Shown: positions 1 to 15,000 of the stretch, one piece after another
Layout of the letters: each line of letters begins with the position of its first letter
How positions within the stretch are numbered: the stretch's first letter is position 1
Assembly (NCBI RefSeq): GCF_030064125.1
Contig: NZ_CP125957.1
Coordinates: 2,790,001 to 2,854,000 of the forward strand
Reading direction: 5' to 3'
Length of the DNA: 64,000 nucleotides
From: Pseudomonas sp. G2-4
GTDB lineage: Bacteria; Pseudomonadota; Gammaproteobacteria; Pseudomonadales; Pseudomonadaceae
The notes under the pieces: model-generated
The model's input: only the letters and a program-made list of their open reading frames with translations
The model's database searches: none
Told to the model about the DNA's origin: nothing
Program-made: the position numbers and the translations under genes

Positions 1-3000
1 ATATCGGTAAACCGGTGGCCAATACACGGGTCTATCTGCTCGATGCGCACCTGCAACCGGTTCCGGTCGGTGTGGCAGGTGAGCTGTATATCGGTGGTGC
101 CGGGGTTGCGCGGGGTTATTTGAACCGTCCGCAGTTGACCGACGAGCGCTTCGTGAGGGACCCGTTCAGCCCCGTGCAGGACGCCAGGATGTACCGCACC
201 GGTGACCTGGGGCGCTACTTGCCGGACGGTAACATCGACTATCTGGGGCGCAACGACAGCCAACTGAAAATCCGCGGCTTGCGCATTGAGTTGGGTGAAA
301 TCGAGGCCCGGCTCGGCGCTTGCGCCGGTGTGCGAGAGGCTATCGTCGTGGCGCTGGGTGAGGCTTCGGATGACAAGCGCCTGGTGGCGTATTACACGGT
401 TCATGACACCTTGGATCAGGCGCTGACGGCTGACAGTCTGCGTGAACAGTTGCAGGTGCACTTGCCCAGGCACATGGTGCCGTCGGCCTACGTGCACCTG
501 GACACGTTGCCGCTGACCCCGAACGGCAAGCTCGACCGCCGGGCTTTGCCGGTCCCTGACAGTGATGCCTATTCAAGTCGTGGCTATGAGGCCCCGCAAG
601 GCGAGGTCGAAACGCTGCTGGCGCAGATCTGGGCCGACCTGCTCAAGGTCGAGCAAGTGGGTCGTCACGATCACTTCTTCGAACTGGGCGGCCATTCCCT
701 GCTGGCGGTCAGCCTGATCGAGCGGATGCGCCAGGCGGGGCTGAGTGCCGATGTGCGCGTGCTGTTCAGCCAATCCACACTGGCCGCACTGGCCGCGGCG
801 GTCGGCAATGGCAGCGAAGTGAGTGTCCCAGCGAACCGGATTCCGGCGAATTGCCAACACATCACCCCGGACATGCTGCCGCTGGTCGACCTGGACCAGG
901 ACGCTATCGACCGTATCGCGTCGACGGTCCCGGGCGGCCTGGGCAATGTGCAAGACATCTATCCGCTGGCGCCGCTGCAGGAAGGCATTCTTTACCATCA
1001 CCTCGCCGCCGAGCAGGGCGATCCCTATGTGCTCCAGACCCAGTTCGCCTTTGAAAACCGCGGGCGCCTGGACGACTTCTCCTATGCATTGCAAAAAGTC
1101 ATCGACCGTCACGACATTCTCCGGACGTCGGTGCTGTGGGAAGGCTTCGAGCAACCGGTGCAGGTTGTCTGGCGCCAAGCCCTGCTGATCCAGCAAGAGG
1201 CCGTGCTGGATCCTGCCGGCGGTGACGTTGCGGTGCAGCTGTACGAGCGCTTCGATTCGCGGCACCACCGCCTGGACATGACCCGGGCACCGATGCTGCA
1301 ACTGGTTTATACCCAAGACACCGTTAACGACCGCTGGCTGGCGATATTGCTGTTCCATCATATGGCCCTGGACCACACCGCGCTGGAAGTGGTGCAGCAG
1401 GAGATGCAGGCCCACCTGTTGGGCCGGGCGGACCAGTTGGGCGCCGCGATGCCGTATCGCAACTATGTAGCCCAGGCACGCCTGGGCGTGAGCCAGGAAG
1501 CCCACGAAGGGTTCTTCCGCGACATGCTGGGCGATGTCGATGAGCCGACATTGCCGTTCGGCTTGCAGGATGTGCAAGGCGATGGCAGCGGGATCGAAGA
1601 AGCTCGCCAGGACGTCGACGCCGACTTGAGCCGCCGGTTGCGGGCCCAGGCCCGTCAGCTCGGTGTGAGCGCGGCAAGTCTGTATCACCTGGTCTGGGCG
1701 CAGGTGCTGGGCCGGGTAGCGGGTCGCGAAGACGTTGTGTTCGGCACGGTGCTCATGGGCCGGATGCAAGGTGGCGAGGGTGCCGACCGCGCGCTGGGGA
1801 TGTTCATCAATACCTTGCCGTTGCGGGTAAGCCTGGGGGCGCAAGCTGTCCGTGCCGGCGTGAAGGCGACCCATGCACGACTGACGGCCTTGCTCGGCCA
1901 TGAGCATGCCTCTCTGGCGCTGGCGCAACGTTGCAGCGGCGTGGAGGCGCCGACGCCGTTGTTCAGCGCCTTGCTCAACTACCGCCACAGCGCCGTGACC
2001 ACCTCGCCCGAGGCGTTGTCGGCCTGGAGTGGTATCGAGGTGCTCGGTGGCGAAGAACGGACCAATTACCCGCTGATGTTGTCGGTGGATGACCTGGGCG
2101 AGAGGTTCAGCTTCACCGTCATGACCCCGGCGCGCATTGGTGCGCAGCGCCTGTCCGGGTATGTGCAGCAGACCTTGGAGGCGCTGATCCAGATGCTGGA
2201 GCAGACGCCAGGGGCGCCGTTGCATCAGCTGTCGATCTTGCCGGCCTCGGAGCGCGAGCAATTGCTGGTGGCGTTCAACGCCACGCAGGTGGATTACCCG
2301 CAGGCGCAGACCGTCCACGGACTGTTCGAAGAGCAGGTGCAACGCACGCCGGATGCCATCGCGGTGATTCGTGGTGAGCAGCGTTTGAGCTATTGGGAAC
2401 TGAACGAGCGGGCCAACCGCTTGGCGCATTACCTGCGCAAGCAGGGCGTGCAACCCGATTCACGAGTGGCGATCTGCGTCGAACGCGGCCTCGACATGGT
2501 CGTGGGCTTGCTGGCGATCCTCAAGGCAGGCGGTGGTTATGTGCCGCTGGATCCGGCTTATCCGCTGGATCGGATTGCCTACATGCTCGAAGACAGTGCC
2601 CCGGCGGCGGTATTGGCACATGAGGCAACTATAGGGTTGTTGGTGGGTGCCTCTATGCCTGTGATCAATCTGGATAGCGGCCTGTGGCAGGACGAATCCG
2701 TCCTGAATCCGGAGATTGCTGAGCTGAGCTCATCGCACCTGGCCTACGTGATCTACACCTCGGGTTCGACCGGTCTACCCAAGGGCGTGATGATCGAGCA
2801 CCGAAACACGGTGAACTTCCTGACATGGGCGCACCGTTCGTTCGACGCCGAAACGCTGTCTAAAACCCTGTTTTCCACCTCGTTGAACTTCGACCTGGCG
2901 GTCTACGAGTGCTTCGCGCCGCTGACTTCGGGTGGCAGCATCGAAGTCGTCACTAATGTGCTGGAACTGCAACAGGGCGAGCACGACATCACGCTGATCA

Positions 3001-6000
3001 ACACCGTACCTTCAGCGCTCAAGGCATTGCTGGAGTCCGGCGGGCTGGGCGAGGGTGTCGACACGGTCAACGTTGCGGGTGAAGCGCTCAAGCGCAGCCT
3101 GGTGGAGACGTTGTTCGAACAGACCCAGGTCAAACGCCTGTGCAACCTCTATGGCCCGTCGGAAACCACGACCTATTCAAGCTGGGTCTCGATGGCCCGC
3201 GAAGACGGGTTCGCTGCACACATCGGCAAACCCGTTGCCAACACCCAGTTCTACTTGCTGGATGAACACCAACAACCCGTACCACTGGGCATACCGGGTG
3301 AGATCTACATCGGCGGCGCTGGCGTGGCTCGCGGTTATCTGAATCGCGATGACCTCACCGCCGAACGATTCCTAAAGGATCCGTTCAGTACCACCGCGAA
3401 TGCCCGGATGTACAAGACCGGCGACTTGGGCCGTTACCTGCCGGACGGCAACATCGAGTACCTGGGCCGTAACGACGACCAGGTGAAGATCCGCGGTTTC
3501 CGCATCGAACTGGGCGAGATCGAAGCCAAGCTCGCCCAGCACCCAAGTCTCAAGGAAGCCGTGGTCCTGGCTCGCGAAGATGTACCGGGTGACAAGCGCC
3601 TGGTCGCCTATTTCACCCAACACTCGCCAGACGAGACGGTCGACATCGAAGCGCTGCGCACGCACCTGCAAGCGCAACTGCCGGCCTATATGGTGCCTGC
3701 CGCCTACGTACGTCTCGACGCATTGCCTCTGACGCCCAATGGCAAGCTCGATCGCAAGGCACTCCCTGCACCGGACCTCGACGCGCTGATCACCCGCGGC
3801 TACGAAGCCCCGCAAGGCGAAGTCGAAACCACCCTGGCGCAGATCTGGCAGGACTTGCTCAAGGTCGAACGTATCGGGCGCCACGATCACTTCTTCGAAC
3901 TGGGCGGGCATTCACTGTTGGCGGTCACGTTGATCGAGCGCATGCGCCAGGTCGGTTTGAGCGCCGACGTGCGCGTACTGTTTAGCCAGCCGACCCTCGC
4001 CGCACTGGCGGCAGCCGTGGGGGGCGGCAGCGAAATCGTGGTGCCGGCCAATGGCATCCCGCTCGATTGCACGCGAATCACGCCGGACATGCTGACGCTG
4101 ACTCACCTCGACCAGGACGCGATCGACCGCATCGTGGCGACGGTGCCGGGTGGCGCACCCAATGTGCAAGAGATCTACCCGGTGGCACCGTTGCAGGAAG
4201 GCATCCTCTACCATCACTTGTCGGCCGAGCAAGGCGATCCCTATTTGCTCCAAACCCTGTTTGCCCTGCAAAGCCGGCAACGCCTCGACGACTTCGTCCA
4301 GACCCTGCAGAGCGTCATCGACCGCCATGACATCTTGCGCACCGCGATCCTGTGGGAAGGGCTTGATGAACCTCAGCAGGTGGTCTGGCGTGAAGCGCGG
4401 TTGGGCCTCGAAGAGTTTGTGGCGGACCCGCAGGCCGGGGAGACCGTCCAACAGCTGCACAACCGATTCGATGCCCGGCACTACAGCCTGGACATGACCC
4501 AGGCACCGCTGATGCGCCTGGCATTCGCCGAAGACAAGCCCAACCAGCGCTGGATAGCGATGCTGCTGTTCCATCACATTGCCCTCGATCATGCGGCGCT
4601 GAAAGTGGTGCAGCAGGAAATGCAGGCGCATCTGCTGGGGCAGGTCGATGGGCTGGACGTACCGGTACCGTATCGTAACTACGTGGCCCAGGCGCGTTTG
4701 GGGGTGAACCTTGAGGAGCAGGAAGGGTTCTTCCGCGAGATGCTCGGTGACGTCGACGAACCCACGCTGCCGTTTGGCCTGCAACAGGTGCAGGGAGATG
4801 GCCACGACATCGAGCAAGCCAGCCTGGTGCTCGATGGCGACTTGAGTAGCCGTCTGCGGCGTCTGGCGCGCCAGTCGGGCGTGGGCGCGGCGAGCCTGCA
4901 TCACCTGGCCTGGGCCCGGGTGCTGAGCCAGGTGTCCGGCCAGCAGGATGTGGTGTTCGGCACGGTGCTGATGGGCCGCATGCAGGGCGGCCAGGGGGCT
5001 GACCGGGCATTGGGCATGTTCATCAATACCTTGCCGCTTCGCGTGAACCTTGGCGATCAAAGCGTCAAGGCCGGCGTCAAGGCGGTCCATGGCCGCCTGA
5101 CCGCACTGTTGGGGCATGAGCATGCCTCGCTGGCATTGGCCCAACGTTGCAGCGGCGTGGCCGCGCCACTGCCGCTGTTCAGCGCCTTGTTGAACTACCG
5201 CAATTCCAGTGAACAGGCCGATGCAGAGGAAACATTGTCGGCCTGGCACGGCATTGAGACCCTGGGGGGCGAAGCACGCACCAACTACCCCTTGACGATG
5301 TGCGTGGACGACTTGGGTGAAGACTTCGCCCTGACCGTCCTGGCCATGAACGGCGTCGGCGCGCAGCGGGTCTGCGCCTACATGGAAACCGCGCTGCAAG
5401 GCCTTGCCAGCGCATTGGAATCCGACCCTGCATCGCGCTTGCATGGGCTGGATATCCTGCCGCAATCCGAGCGCCAACAGCTGTTGATGGGCTTCAACAC
5501 GACGACTCGAAGCTATCCGCAGGACAAGACCGTCCATGGTTTGTTCGAGGCCCAGGCCCAGGCACGTCCGGATGCAATGGCCGTCGTGCACAACGCACAG
5601 CGCCTGACTTACGCCCAGTTGAACAGCCGGGCCAATCGCCTGGCCCGTCACCTGACCGGCCTAGGGGTTCAACCGGGCGATCGGGTGGCGATTGGGCTGC
5701 AGCGTTCGGTCGAATTACTGGTCAGCCAGTTGGCGATCCTCAAGTGCGCCGCCGTCTATGTGCCGCTGGATGTCAGCGCGCCTATCGAGCGCCAGCAGTT
5801 CATGGTGCAGGACAGCGGGGCTCGGATTCTGTTGGCGCTGAGCACGGCTACGGTTCCTGGAGACGCGCTGCGTGTGGACCTGGATACCGTCGTGATGGAT
5901 GAAGCATCCGGCGATCTGAACTTGATGCAAAGCGCCGAATCGGTCGCCTACGTGATGTACACCTCCGGTTCCACCGGCACACCCAAAGGCGTGCTGGTGC

Positions 6001-9000
6001 CACACCGGGCGATCAATCGCCTGGTGATCAACAACGGTTATGCCGATTTCAACGCCCAGGATCGGGTGGCCTTCGCCTCCAATCCGGCGTTCGATGCCAG
6101 CACCCTCGACGTGTGGGCACCCTTGCTCAATGGCGGCTGTGTAGTGGTGGTCGAGCAGGATGTGTTGCTGTCCCAGGAGCGTTTCCGTGGGCTGTTGCTC
6201 GAGCAATCGGTCAGCGTGTTGTGGATGACCGCCGGGCTGTTCCATCAATACGCCGACGGTCTGATGAGCGTATTCGGACAACTGCGCTACCTGATCGTGG
6301 GCGGCGATGTGCTTGACCCCGCAGTGATCGGTCGTGTCCTCAAGGACGGCGCACCGGCTCACTTGCTCAACGGCTACGGTCCAACCGAAGCCACCACCTT
6401 CACCACCACCCATGAAATCACCCGCGTGGGCGAGGGCGGCATCCCGATTGGTCGGCCTATCGGCAACACCCGCGTCTATGTGTTGGACAGCACCCAGCAG
6501 CCAGTGCCCATCGGCGTGGCGGGCGAGTTGTACATCGCTGGCGACGGCGTGGCGAAGGGGTATCTGAACCGTCCCGAGCTGACCGCCGAGAAGTTTATCG
6601 CCGACCCGTTCAGTGCCGATCCGGAGGCCTTGCTGTACCGCACCGGCGACCTGGCGCGCTGGCGCGCGGATGGCACGGTCGATTACCTGGGGCGTAACGA
6701 CGACCAGGTGAAGATCCGTGGTTTCCGTATCGAACTGGGGGAAATCGAAGCCCGGCTCGCGGAGCATGACAACGTCAAGGACGCGGTCATCGTGGTGCGT
6801 GAAGATGCCCCTGGGGAGAAACGCCTGGTGGCTTACTTCACACCGCGCGACCCGGATGTCGCGACGGAGATCGAGGCGCTGCGGGCTCACCTGCACGCAC
6901 AGCTGCCGGACTACATGATTCCAGCAGCCTATGTTCACCTCGACGTACTGCCGTTGACAGCGAACGGCAAGCTCGATCGCCGGGCGCTGCCGGCGCCGGA
7001 TATCGACGCCTACGTCAGCCGCGAATATGAAGCGCCGCAAGGCGAAATCGAACAGACATTGGCCCAGCTCTGGGCAGAGCTGCTGAAGGTCGAGCAGGTC
7101 GGTCGCCACGACAACTTCTTCGAGCTGGGCGGCCATTCGTTGTTGGCCGTCACCTTGATCGAGCGCATGCGTCAGGCAGATTTGAGCGCCGATGTGCGTG
7201 TGCTGTTCAGCCAGCCAACCCTGGCCGCGCTGGCGGCGGCCATCGGCAGCGGCAGGGAAGTCAGTGTGCCTGCGAACCTGATCGCGCCGGGCTCTGAGCG
7301 AATCACACCGGCCATGCTCACGCTGATCGATCTTGACCAGGCGGCGATTGACCGAGTCGTGGCGACAGTGCCGGGTGGAGCACGGAATGTGCAGGACATC
7401 TACCCGTTGGCGCCGCTGCAGGATGGCATTCTCTATCACCATCTGGCCGCCGAGCAGGGCGATCCCTATGTGTTGAAGACGGTGTTCGAGCTGCAAAGCC
7501 GTGACCGGCTGATGGCGTTTGTAGGCGCGCTGCAACACGTCATCGACCGCCATGACATCCTGCGCACCAGTGTGGTGTGGCAAGGATTCGGCGCGCCGAT
7601 CCAAGTGGTATGGCGCGAAGCGCAGCTGCACCTCGAAGAGGTTGCCCTTGATAGCGGCGCAGGCGATATCGCCGCGCAGTTGCAGAGCCGCTTCGACCCG
7701 CAACACTATCGACTCGATATCACTCAGGCGCCGCTGATGCGTCTGGTCTTCGCTGAGGACGCGGTCAACCAGCGCTGGGTGGCGGTGTTGTTGTTTCACC
7801 ATATGGCCCTCGATCACACGGCACTGGAGGTGGTGCAGCAGGAAATGCAGGCGCACCTGCTGGGCCAGGCCGCTCAATTGGGTGAGTCGGTGCCGTATCG
7901 CAACTATGTGGCGCAGGCCCGGCTGGGCGTGAGTCAAGAAGAGCACGAAGGGTTCTTCCGCGAGATGCTCGGCGATGTCGATGAACCGACACTGCCGTTT
8001 GGCCTCCAGGATGTGAGCGGTGACGGGCAGGCTATCGAGCAAGCCAGGCAAGTGGTCGAGGCGACGTTGAGCCTGCGTCTGCGAGCCCAGGCGCGTCAGC
8101 TCGGGGTGAGTGCCGCGAGCCTGGTTCACTTGGCCTGGGCGCAGGTGCTGGGCCGTGTGTCGGGCAAGGACGATGTGGTGTTCGGTACCATTCTGCTGGG
8201 CCGGATGCAGGGCGGCGATGGCGCCGATCGAGCGCTGGGCATGTTCATCAATACCTTGCCGTTGCGGGTGGATATCAGTACCCAAGGCGTGCGTGACGGG
8301 GTGAAAACCACTCACGCTCGCCTGACCGGGTTGTTGGGCCATGAGCATGCCTCGCTGGCCTTGGCCCAGCGCTGCAGCGGCGTGGTCGCGCCGTTGCCGT
8401 TGTTCAGCGCGTTGCTCAATTATCGCCACAGCGCCAGCGCAGCGGCCGTGGCCTCCAGTGAAACCCTCACTGCCTGGGAAGGCATCGAACTGCTGAGCAA
8501 CGAAGAACGCACCAATTATCCATTGACCTTGTCCGTGGATGACCTGGGCGAAGGCTTTATGCTGAGCGCCCTGGTCGCACAGGGAATAGGCGCAGAGCGC
8601 ATCTGCGCCTACATGCACACCGCGCTCGAAAGCCTGGTGCAGGCACTTGAGCAAGCCCCACAAACGCCGCTCAATCGCCTGGAAATTCTGCCGGAAACCG
8701 AGCGCAACCAGCTGCTGGTGGATTTCAACGCCACCCAGCGTCCTTATCCGCAGGACCAGACCGTCCTGGCGCTGTTCGAGGCCCAGGCCGCACACCTGCC
8801 GCAGGCGATTGCGGTGGTGCATGGTCAGCGCCAAGTGAGTTACGAGGAGCTGAACGAACGGGCGAATCGCCTGGCCCATTACCTGCTCGGACTCGGCGTG
8901 CAGCCGGACGACTGTGTCGCAATCCTGCTGCCCCGTTCGATCGACCTGCTGACCAGTCAGTTGGCGATCCTCAAGTGCGCGGCGGCCTATGTGCCGCTGG

Positions 9001-12000
9001 ATCGCAACGCCTCGCTGGAACGCCAGGGCTTCATGCTGGAAGATTGCCAGGCGAAGCTGTTGCTGACCTTCAGTTCCGAAGCGGTACCCGAGGGCACGCT
9101 CCGCGTCGACCTGGACACGTTGGATATGCCAGAAACGACTGACAACCCGGCACTGAAACAGTCCAGCGAATCGATTGCCTACATCATGTACACCTCGGGC
9201 TCCACCGGGCAGCCCAAAGGCGTCCTGGTGCCCCATCGCGCCATCAACCGCCTGGTGATCAACAACGGCTACGCCGATTTCAATGTGCACGACCGGATCG
9301 CCTTTGCGTCCAATCCGGCGTTCGACGCCAGCACCATGGATGTCTGGGGCGCGCTGCTCAATGGCGGGCAAGTGGTGGTGATCGACCATGAAACGCTGCT
9401 CGAACCTTCGCGGTTTGCCCAGGTACTGGGCGATGCGGGCGTCACGGTGTTGTTCGTCACCACGGCGATTTTCAACCAATACGTGCAACTGATTCCCCAG
9501 GCCATCGGTGGGCTGCGGATCCTGTTGTGCGGCGGTGAACGGGCCGACGTGGCGTCCTTCCAGCGCTTGCTGGGCCTGGCACCGGGTTTACGCCTGGTGC
9601 ATTGCTACGGTCCGACCGAGACCACCACCTACGCCACCACCCTGGAAGTGAAGGCCGTGGCCGCGGACGCGCAAAGCGTGCCCATTGGCGGGCCGATCTC
9701 CAATACCCAGGTTTATGTGCTCGACGCGCGGCAGCAGCTGGCGCCGCTGGGTGTGGTCGGTGAGATTTACATCGGCGGCCAGGGTGTGGCGAAGGGTTAC
9801 CTGAACCGAGCGGACCTGACGGCGGAGAAATTCATCGCCGACCCGTTCAGCCGTGAGCCCGGCGCGTTGCTGTACCGCACCGGTGACCTGGGTCGCTGGT
9901 TGCCGGAGGGCAGCCTGGAGTGCCTGGGGCGTAACGACGATCAGGTCAAGGTCCGCGGTTTCCGTATCGAACTGGGCGAAATCGAGGCCAAGCTCGTCGC
10001 CTGCGACGGCGTGAAGGATGCGGTGGTGCTGGTGCGGGCCGATGAGCCGGGGGAGAAACGCCTGGTGGCCTATGTCATTGCACAACCCCAGGTCACGTTG
10101 ACCGTTGCTGCATTGCGCGAGCAATTGTCCGCCACCCTGGCCGACTACATGGTGCCTGCCGCGTTCGTGATGCTGCCGGCTTTCCCCTTGACGCTGAATG
10201 GCAAGATAGACCGCAAGGCCTTGCCCGTGCCCCAGGCCGATGCGTACGCCAGCCAGGCCTACGAGGCGCCGCAGGGTGAGATCGAGCTGGCGCTGGCCGG
10301 CATGTGGGCCGAGCTGTTGAAAGTGGAGCGGGTCGGCCGTCACGACAACTTCTTTGAACTGGGCGGTCATTCGCTGTTGGCGGTCACCCTGATCGAACGC
10401 ATGCGTCAGGCCGGCTTGAGCGCCGATGTGCGCGTGCTGTTCAGCCAGCCAACCCTGGTCGCGCTGGCGGCGGCTATCGGTAGCGGCAAGGAAATCCGTG
10501 TTCCGGCGAACCGCATCCCGGTCGATTGCGAACTCATCACTCCAGACATGCTGCCGCTGATCAGCCTGACCCAGGCAACCATCGACCAACTGGTCGCGAC
10601 GGTGCCGGGTGGGGCTCGCAATGTGCAGGATATTTATCCGCTGGCGCCGTTGCAGGAAGGCATTCTCTATCACCATTTGGCCGCCGAACAGGGCGACCCT
10701 TACGTGCTGCAGACGCAGTTTGCCTTCGACAACCGTGAACGCCTCGATGCATTCGTCCAGGCGCTGCAAGTGGTGATCGATCGCCACGACATCCTGCGCA
10801 CCAGTGTGGTCTGGGCAGGGTTGGATGAGCCGGTGCAAGTGGTCTGGCGCCAGGTTGTGCTGGTGCCGCAATGCATTGAAGCGGATGCCACGGTGGGCGA
10901 TATTGCCACCTACCTCGGCCAGCGGTTCGACGCGCGGCACTATCGCCTCGACTTGGGCCAGGCACCCTTGCTGCACCTGGCTTACGCCCGGGACGACGCC
11001 CAGGATCGCTGGGTCGCGATCCTGCTGTTCCACCACATGGCACTGGACCATACCGCCCTGGACGTGATGCAGCATGAGATGCAGCTGTATCTGCTGGGCC
11101 AGGGCGAACAACTGACCGAAGCGGTGCCTTACCGCAATTACGTGGCCCAGGCCCGCTTGGGTGCGAGCGAACAGGAACACGAAGCGTTTTTCCGCGAGAT
11201 GCTCGGCGGGATCGACGAGCCGACGCTGCCCTTCGGCCTGGCCCAGGTTCAGGGTGACGGGCGCGGTATCGAGGAAGTGAAGGCGTTGGTCGATGAGGCT
11301 TTGAGCCTGCGCCTGCGTGCTCAAGCCCGGCAGCTCGGCGTGAGTGCCGCGAGCCTGGTCCATCTGGCCTGGGCCCAGGTCCTGGCCTTGGCCTCGGGCC
11401 AGGAGCAAGTGGTGTTCGGCACGGTCCTGCTGGGCCGGATGCAGGGCGGCGACGGGGCTGACCGGGCGCTGGGCATGTTCATCAACACCTTGCCGATCTG
11501 CGTGCCCGTGGACGGACAAAGCGTGCGTGATGCCGTGAAAATGACCCATGGGCGGCTGACCGGGTTGTTGGGGCATGAGCATGCTTCCCTGGCCTTGGCC
11601 CAGCGCTGCAGTGATGTGGCCTCGCCAGCGCCGCTGTTCAGTGCACTGTTGAACTTCCGGCACAGTTCGATCCAGGTGACCGATGAAGTGTTGTCGGCCT
11701 GGGATGGCATGCACATGTTGTCCAGTGAAGAGCGCACCAACTATCCGCTGACAATGAATGTCGATGACTTGGGAGAAAGCTTCAGCCTGACAGTGCAGGT
11801 CGAGTCCCGGATCGGCGGGCAACGCATCTGTGACTACATGCAGGTGGCCCTGCACAGCCTGGTCGACAGCCTGGAACACGCGCCGCAAACACCGATGCAC
11901 AGCCTCGCGGTGTTGCCGCAGGCGGAACGGCGCCAGTTGCTCGAAACCTGGAACAGCGCAGACGCCGTGTATGCCCATGATGCCTTGATCCATCAGCAAT

Positions 12001-15000
12001 TCGAGGCGCAGGTGGCGATGCAGCCCGACGCTGTGGCGGTGGTATTCGAGGATTGCACCCTGACTTACGGCGAACTCAACGCCCAGGCCAATCAGCTCGC
12101 CCATCGCCTGCTGTCGCTGGGCATTCGTCCGGATGATCGGGTCGCGATCTGTGTCGAGCGTGGCCTGGACATGATTGTCGGCCTGCTGGGTATCCTCAAG
12201 TCCGGCGCTGGTTATGTACCGCTGGATCCCGCCTATCCGGCGGAACGCATCGCCTACATGCTCGAAGACAGCACGCCCGTGGCAATCGTGGTGCATGCCG
12301 CCACCCGTGAGCGGCTGGCCGAAGAGTCCGCGCGGGTGATCGACCTCGATGGCGCTGCGTTGCATAACCAGTCGGAGGCCAATCCTCAAGTGCCAGGCCA
12401 GACGTCTTCGCAACTGGCCTATGTCATCTATACCTCGGGCTCCACTGGCTTGCCCAAGGGCGTGATGGTCGAGCACCGCAACGTCGCCCGCCTGTTCTCG
12501 GCGACGCAATCCTGGTTCGATTTCGGCGCGCAAGACGTGTGGGCCTTGTTCCACTCGTTTGCCTTCGACTTCTCGGTCTGGGAAATCTGGGGCGCACTGA
12601 CCCATGGCGGCCGCTTGTTGGTGGTGCCACAGCTGGTCAGCCGTTCACCCCAGGACTGTTATGCGCTGATCTGCGAAGCCGGTGTCACGGTGCTGAACCA
12701 GACGCCAAGTGCCTTCCGCCAGTTGATTGCGGCCCAAGGCGAAAGCCACCTGAGCCACCAGCTGCGCCAGGTTATTTTCGGCGGTGAAGCCCTGGACACC
12801 GGGATTCTCAAGCCGTGGTATGCCCGCGAGGCCAATGCCGGGACGCAACTGGTCAACATGTACGGCATCACCGAAACGACGGTGCACGTGACCTACCATG
12901 CCCTTGAAGCGGCCGACGCACAGCGGGTCGGCGTCAGCCCCATCGGCAAGCGCATTCCCGACCTGCAGCTGCATGTGCTCGACGCCCGGCGCGAGCCGGT
13001 GCCAGTGGGTGTGGTCGGTGAAATGTACGTGGGTGGCGTGGGTGTGGCGCGGGGTTACCTGAATCGTCCCGAGCTTAATCGGGAACGCTTTATCTTCGAC
13101 ACCTTGAGCGGTCGTGAAGGCGCGCGTCTGTACCGGACCGGCGACCTTGGACGCCGGTTGGCCGACGGCAGCATCGAATACCTGGGCCGCAACGACGACC
13201 AAGTGAAGATCCGTGGTTTCCGTATCGAACTGGGCGAGATCGAAGCGACGTTGGCGGCTTGCGAAGGTGTCAGCGAGGCGGTGGTCATTGCCCGTGAAGA
13301 CGAGCCGGGCGATAAGCGCCTGGTGGCCTATGTCATTGCCACAGAAGGCGCAGCACTCTCGGCCAGCGATCTGCGGACCCAGTTGCTCGGGTCGTTGGCC
13401 GAGTACATGGTGCCGAGCGCGTTCGTGGTCCTTGCCGCATTCCCGTTGACCACCAACGGCAAGCTCGACCGCAAGGCCTTGCCGGCGCCGGATCAGTCGT
13501 CGGTGGCGGCCCGGGAATACGCAGCGCCGCGAGGCGACGCCGAGACCGTCATCGCCGCGATCTGGCAGGACCTGCTGGACCTTGAGCGGATCGGTCGACA
13601 CGACAACTTCTTCGAGCTGGGTGGGCATTCGCTGCTGGCGGTGAAACTGATCGAACGCATGCGTCATGCAGGTTTGAGTGCCGACGTTCGGGTGCTGTTC
13701 GGCCAACCGACACTGGCGGCCCTGGCCGCTGCGGTCGGCGGGCACACGGAAGTCGTGGTGCCGGTCAATCGGATTGCCGCGGACTGCCAGCGGATCACGC
13801 CGGACATGTTGCCGCTGGCGACCCTGAGCCAGGACGAGATCGACCGCGTAGTGACGATGGTCCCCGGTGGCGTCGGCAATGTGCAGGACATCTACGCCTT
13901 GGCGCCGTTGCAGGAGGGAATCCTGTATCACCACCTGGCGGCCGCCCAGGGCGATCCCTACCTTCAATACGTGATGTTCGCGTTCGACAGCTTCACGCGC
14001 CTGGATAATTTCACCCAGGCGCTGCAAGCCGTCGTCGCGCGGCACGACATTCTGCGCACCGGCGTCCTCTGGGAAGGCCTGGCCGAGCCCATGCAGGTGG
14101 TCTGGCGTGAGGCGCGCCTGATGGTCGAGCCGGTCGAGCTGGATCTGGCGGCGGGCGATGTTGCCACGCAGCTGCATCAGCGTTTTGACCCCCGGCACTA
14201 TCGCCTGGACCTCCGCCAGGCACCGCTGATGCGGGTCGCCTATGCACAAGACCCAGCGAACCAACGCTGGGTGGGCATCCTGCTGTTCCATCACCTGGTG
14301 GACGACGCCACGTCGTTGGCAGTGCTGTCCGCCGAGATCGAGGCGCACCTGCTCGGCCAGGCGCAACGCTTGCCAGCATCGGTGCCGTACCGCAACTACG
14401 TGGCCCAGGCCCGTTTGGGTGTGAGCCGCGAGGCCCATGAACAGTTTTTCCGCGACATGCTCGGCGACGTCGACGAGCCGACATTGCCCTTCGGCTTGCA
14501 GGATGTGCAAGGCGATGGCAGCGGGATCGAGGAGATTCGCCAGGAAGTCGAGGCCGACCTGAGTCGACGGTTACGGACCCAGGCCCGTCAGCTCGGTGTG
14601 AGCGCGGCGAGCTTGTATCACCTGGTCTGGGCGCAAGTGCTGGGCAAGGTGTCAGGCAAGGACGATGTGGTGTTCGGCACCGTGCTGGTTGGGCGGATGC
14701 AGGGCGGCGAGGGCGCCGACCGGGCACTGGGGATGTTCATCAATACGCTGCCGTTGCGGGTGAGCCTGGGACAAACCGCAGTCCGTGCCGGCGTGAAGGC
14801 GACCCACGCCCGACTGACCGCGTTGCTGGGCCACGAGCATGCCTCGCTGGTGCTGGCGCAACGTTGCAGCGGCGTAGAGGCACCGACGCCCTTGTTCAGT
14901 GCCTTGCTCAACTACCGTCACACCGGCGCCATCACTTCCACTGAGGCGCTGTCAGCCTGGGACGGTATGCAGGTGCTCGGCGGCGAAGAACGGACCAACT

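Noticed and set aside
5715..9488. Long open frame on the minus strand (about 1,257 codons)
   Set aside because: It is antisense to modules 3-4. GC-rich NRPS DNA commonly gives long antisense frames; the translation is rich in His, Gln and Arg and has no recognisable domain. Similar antisense frames opposite other modules (e.g. 573-2453, 9588-12605, 19103-21301, 43530-45746) were rejected for the same reason.
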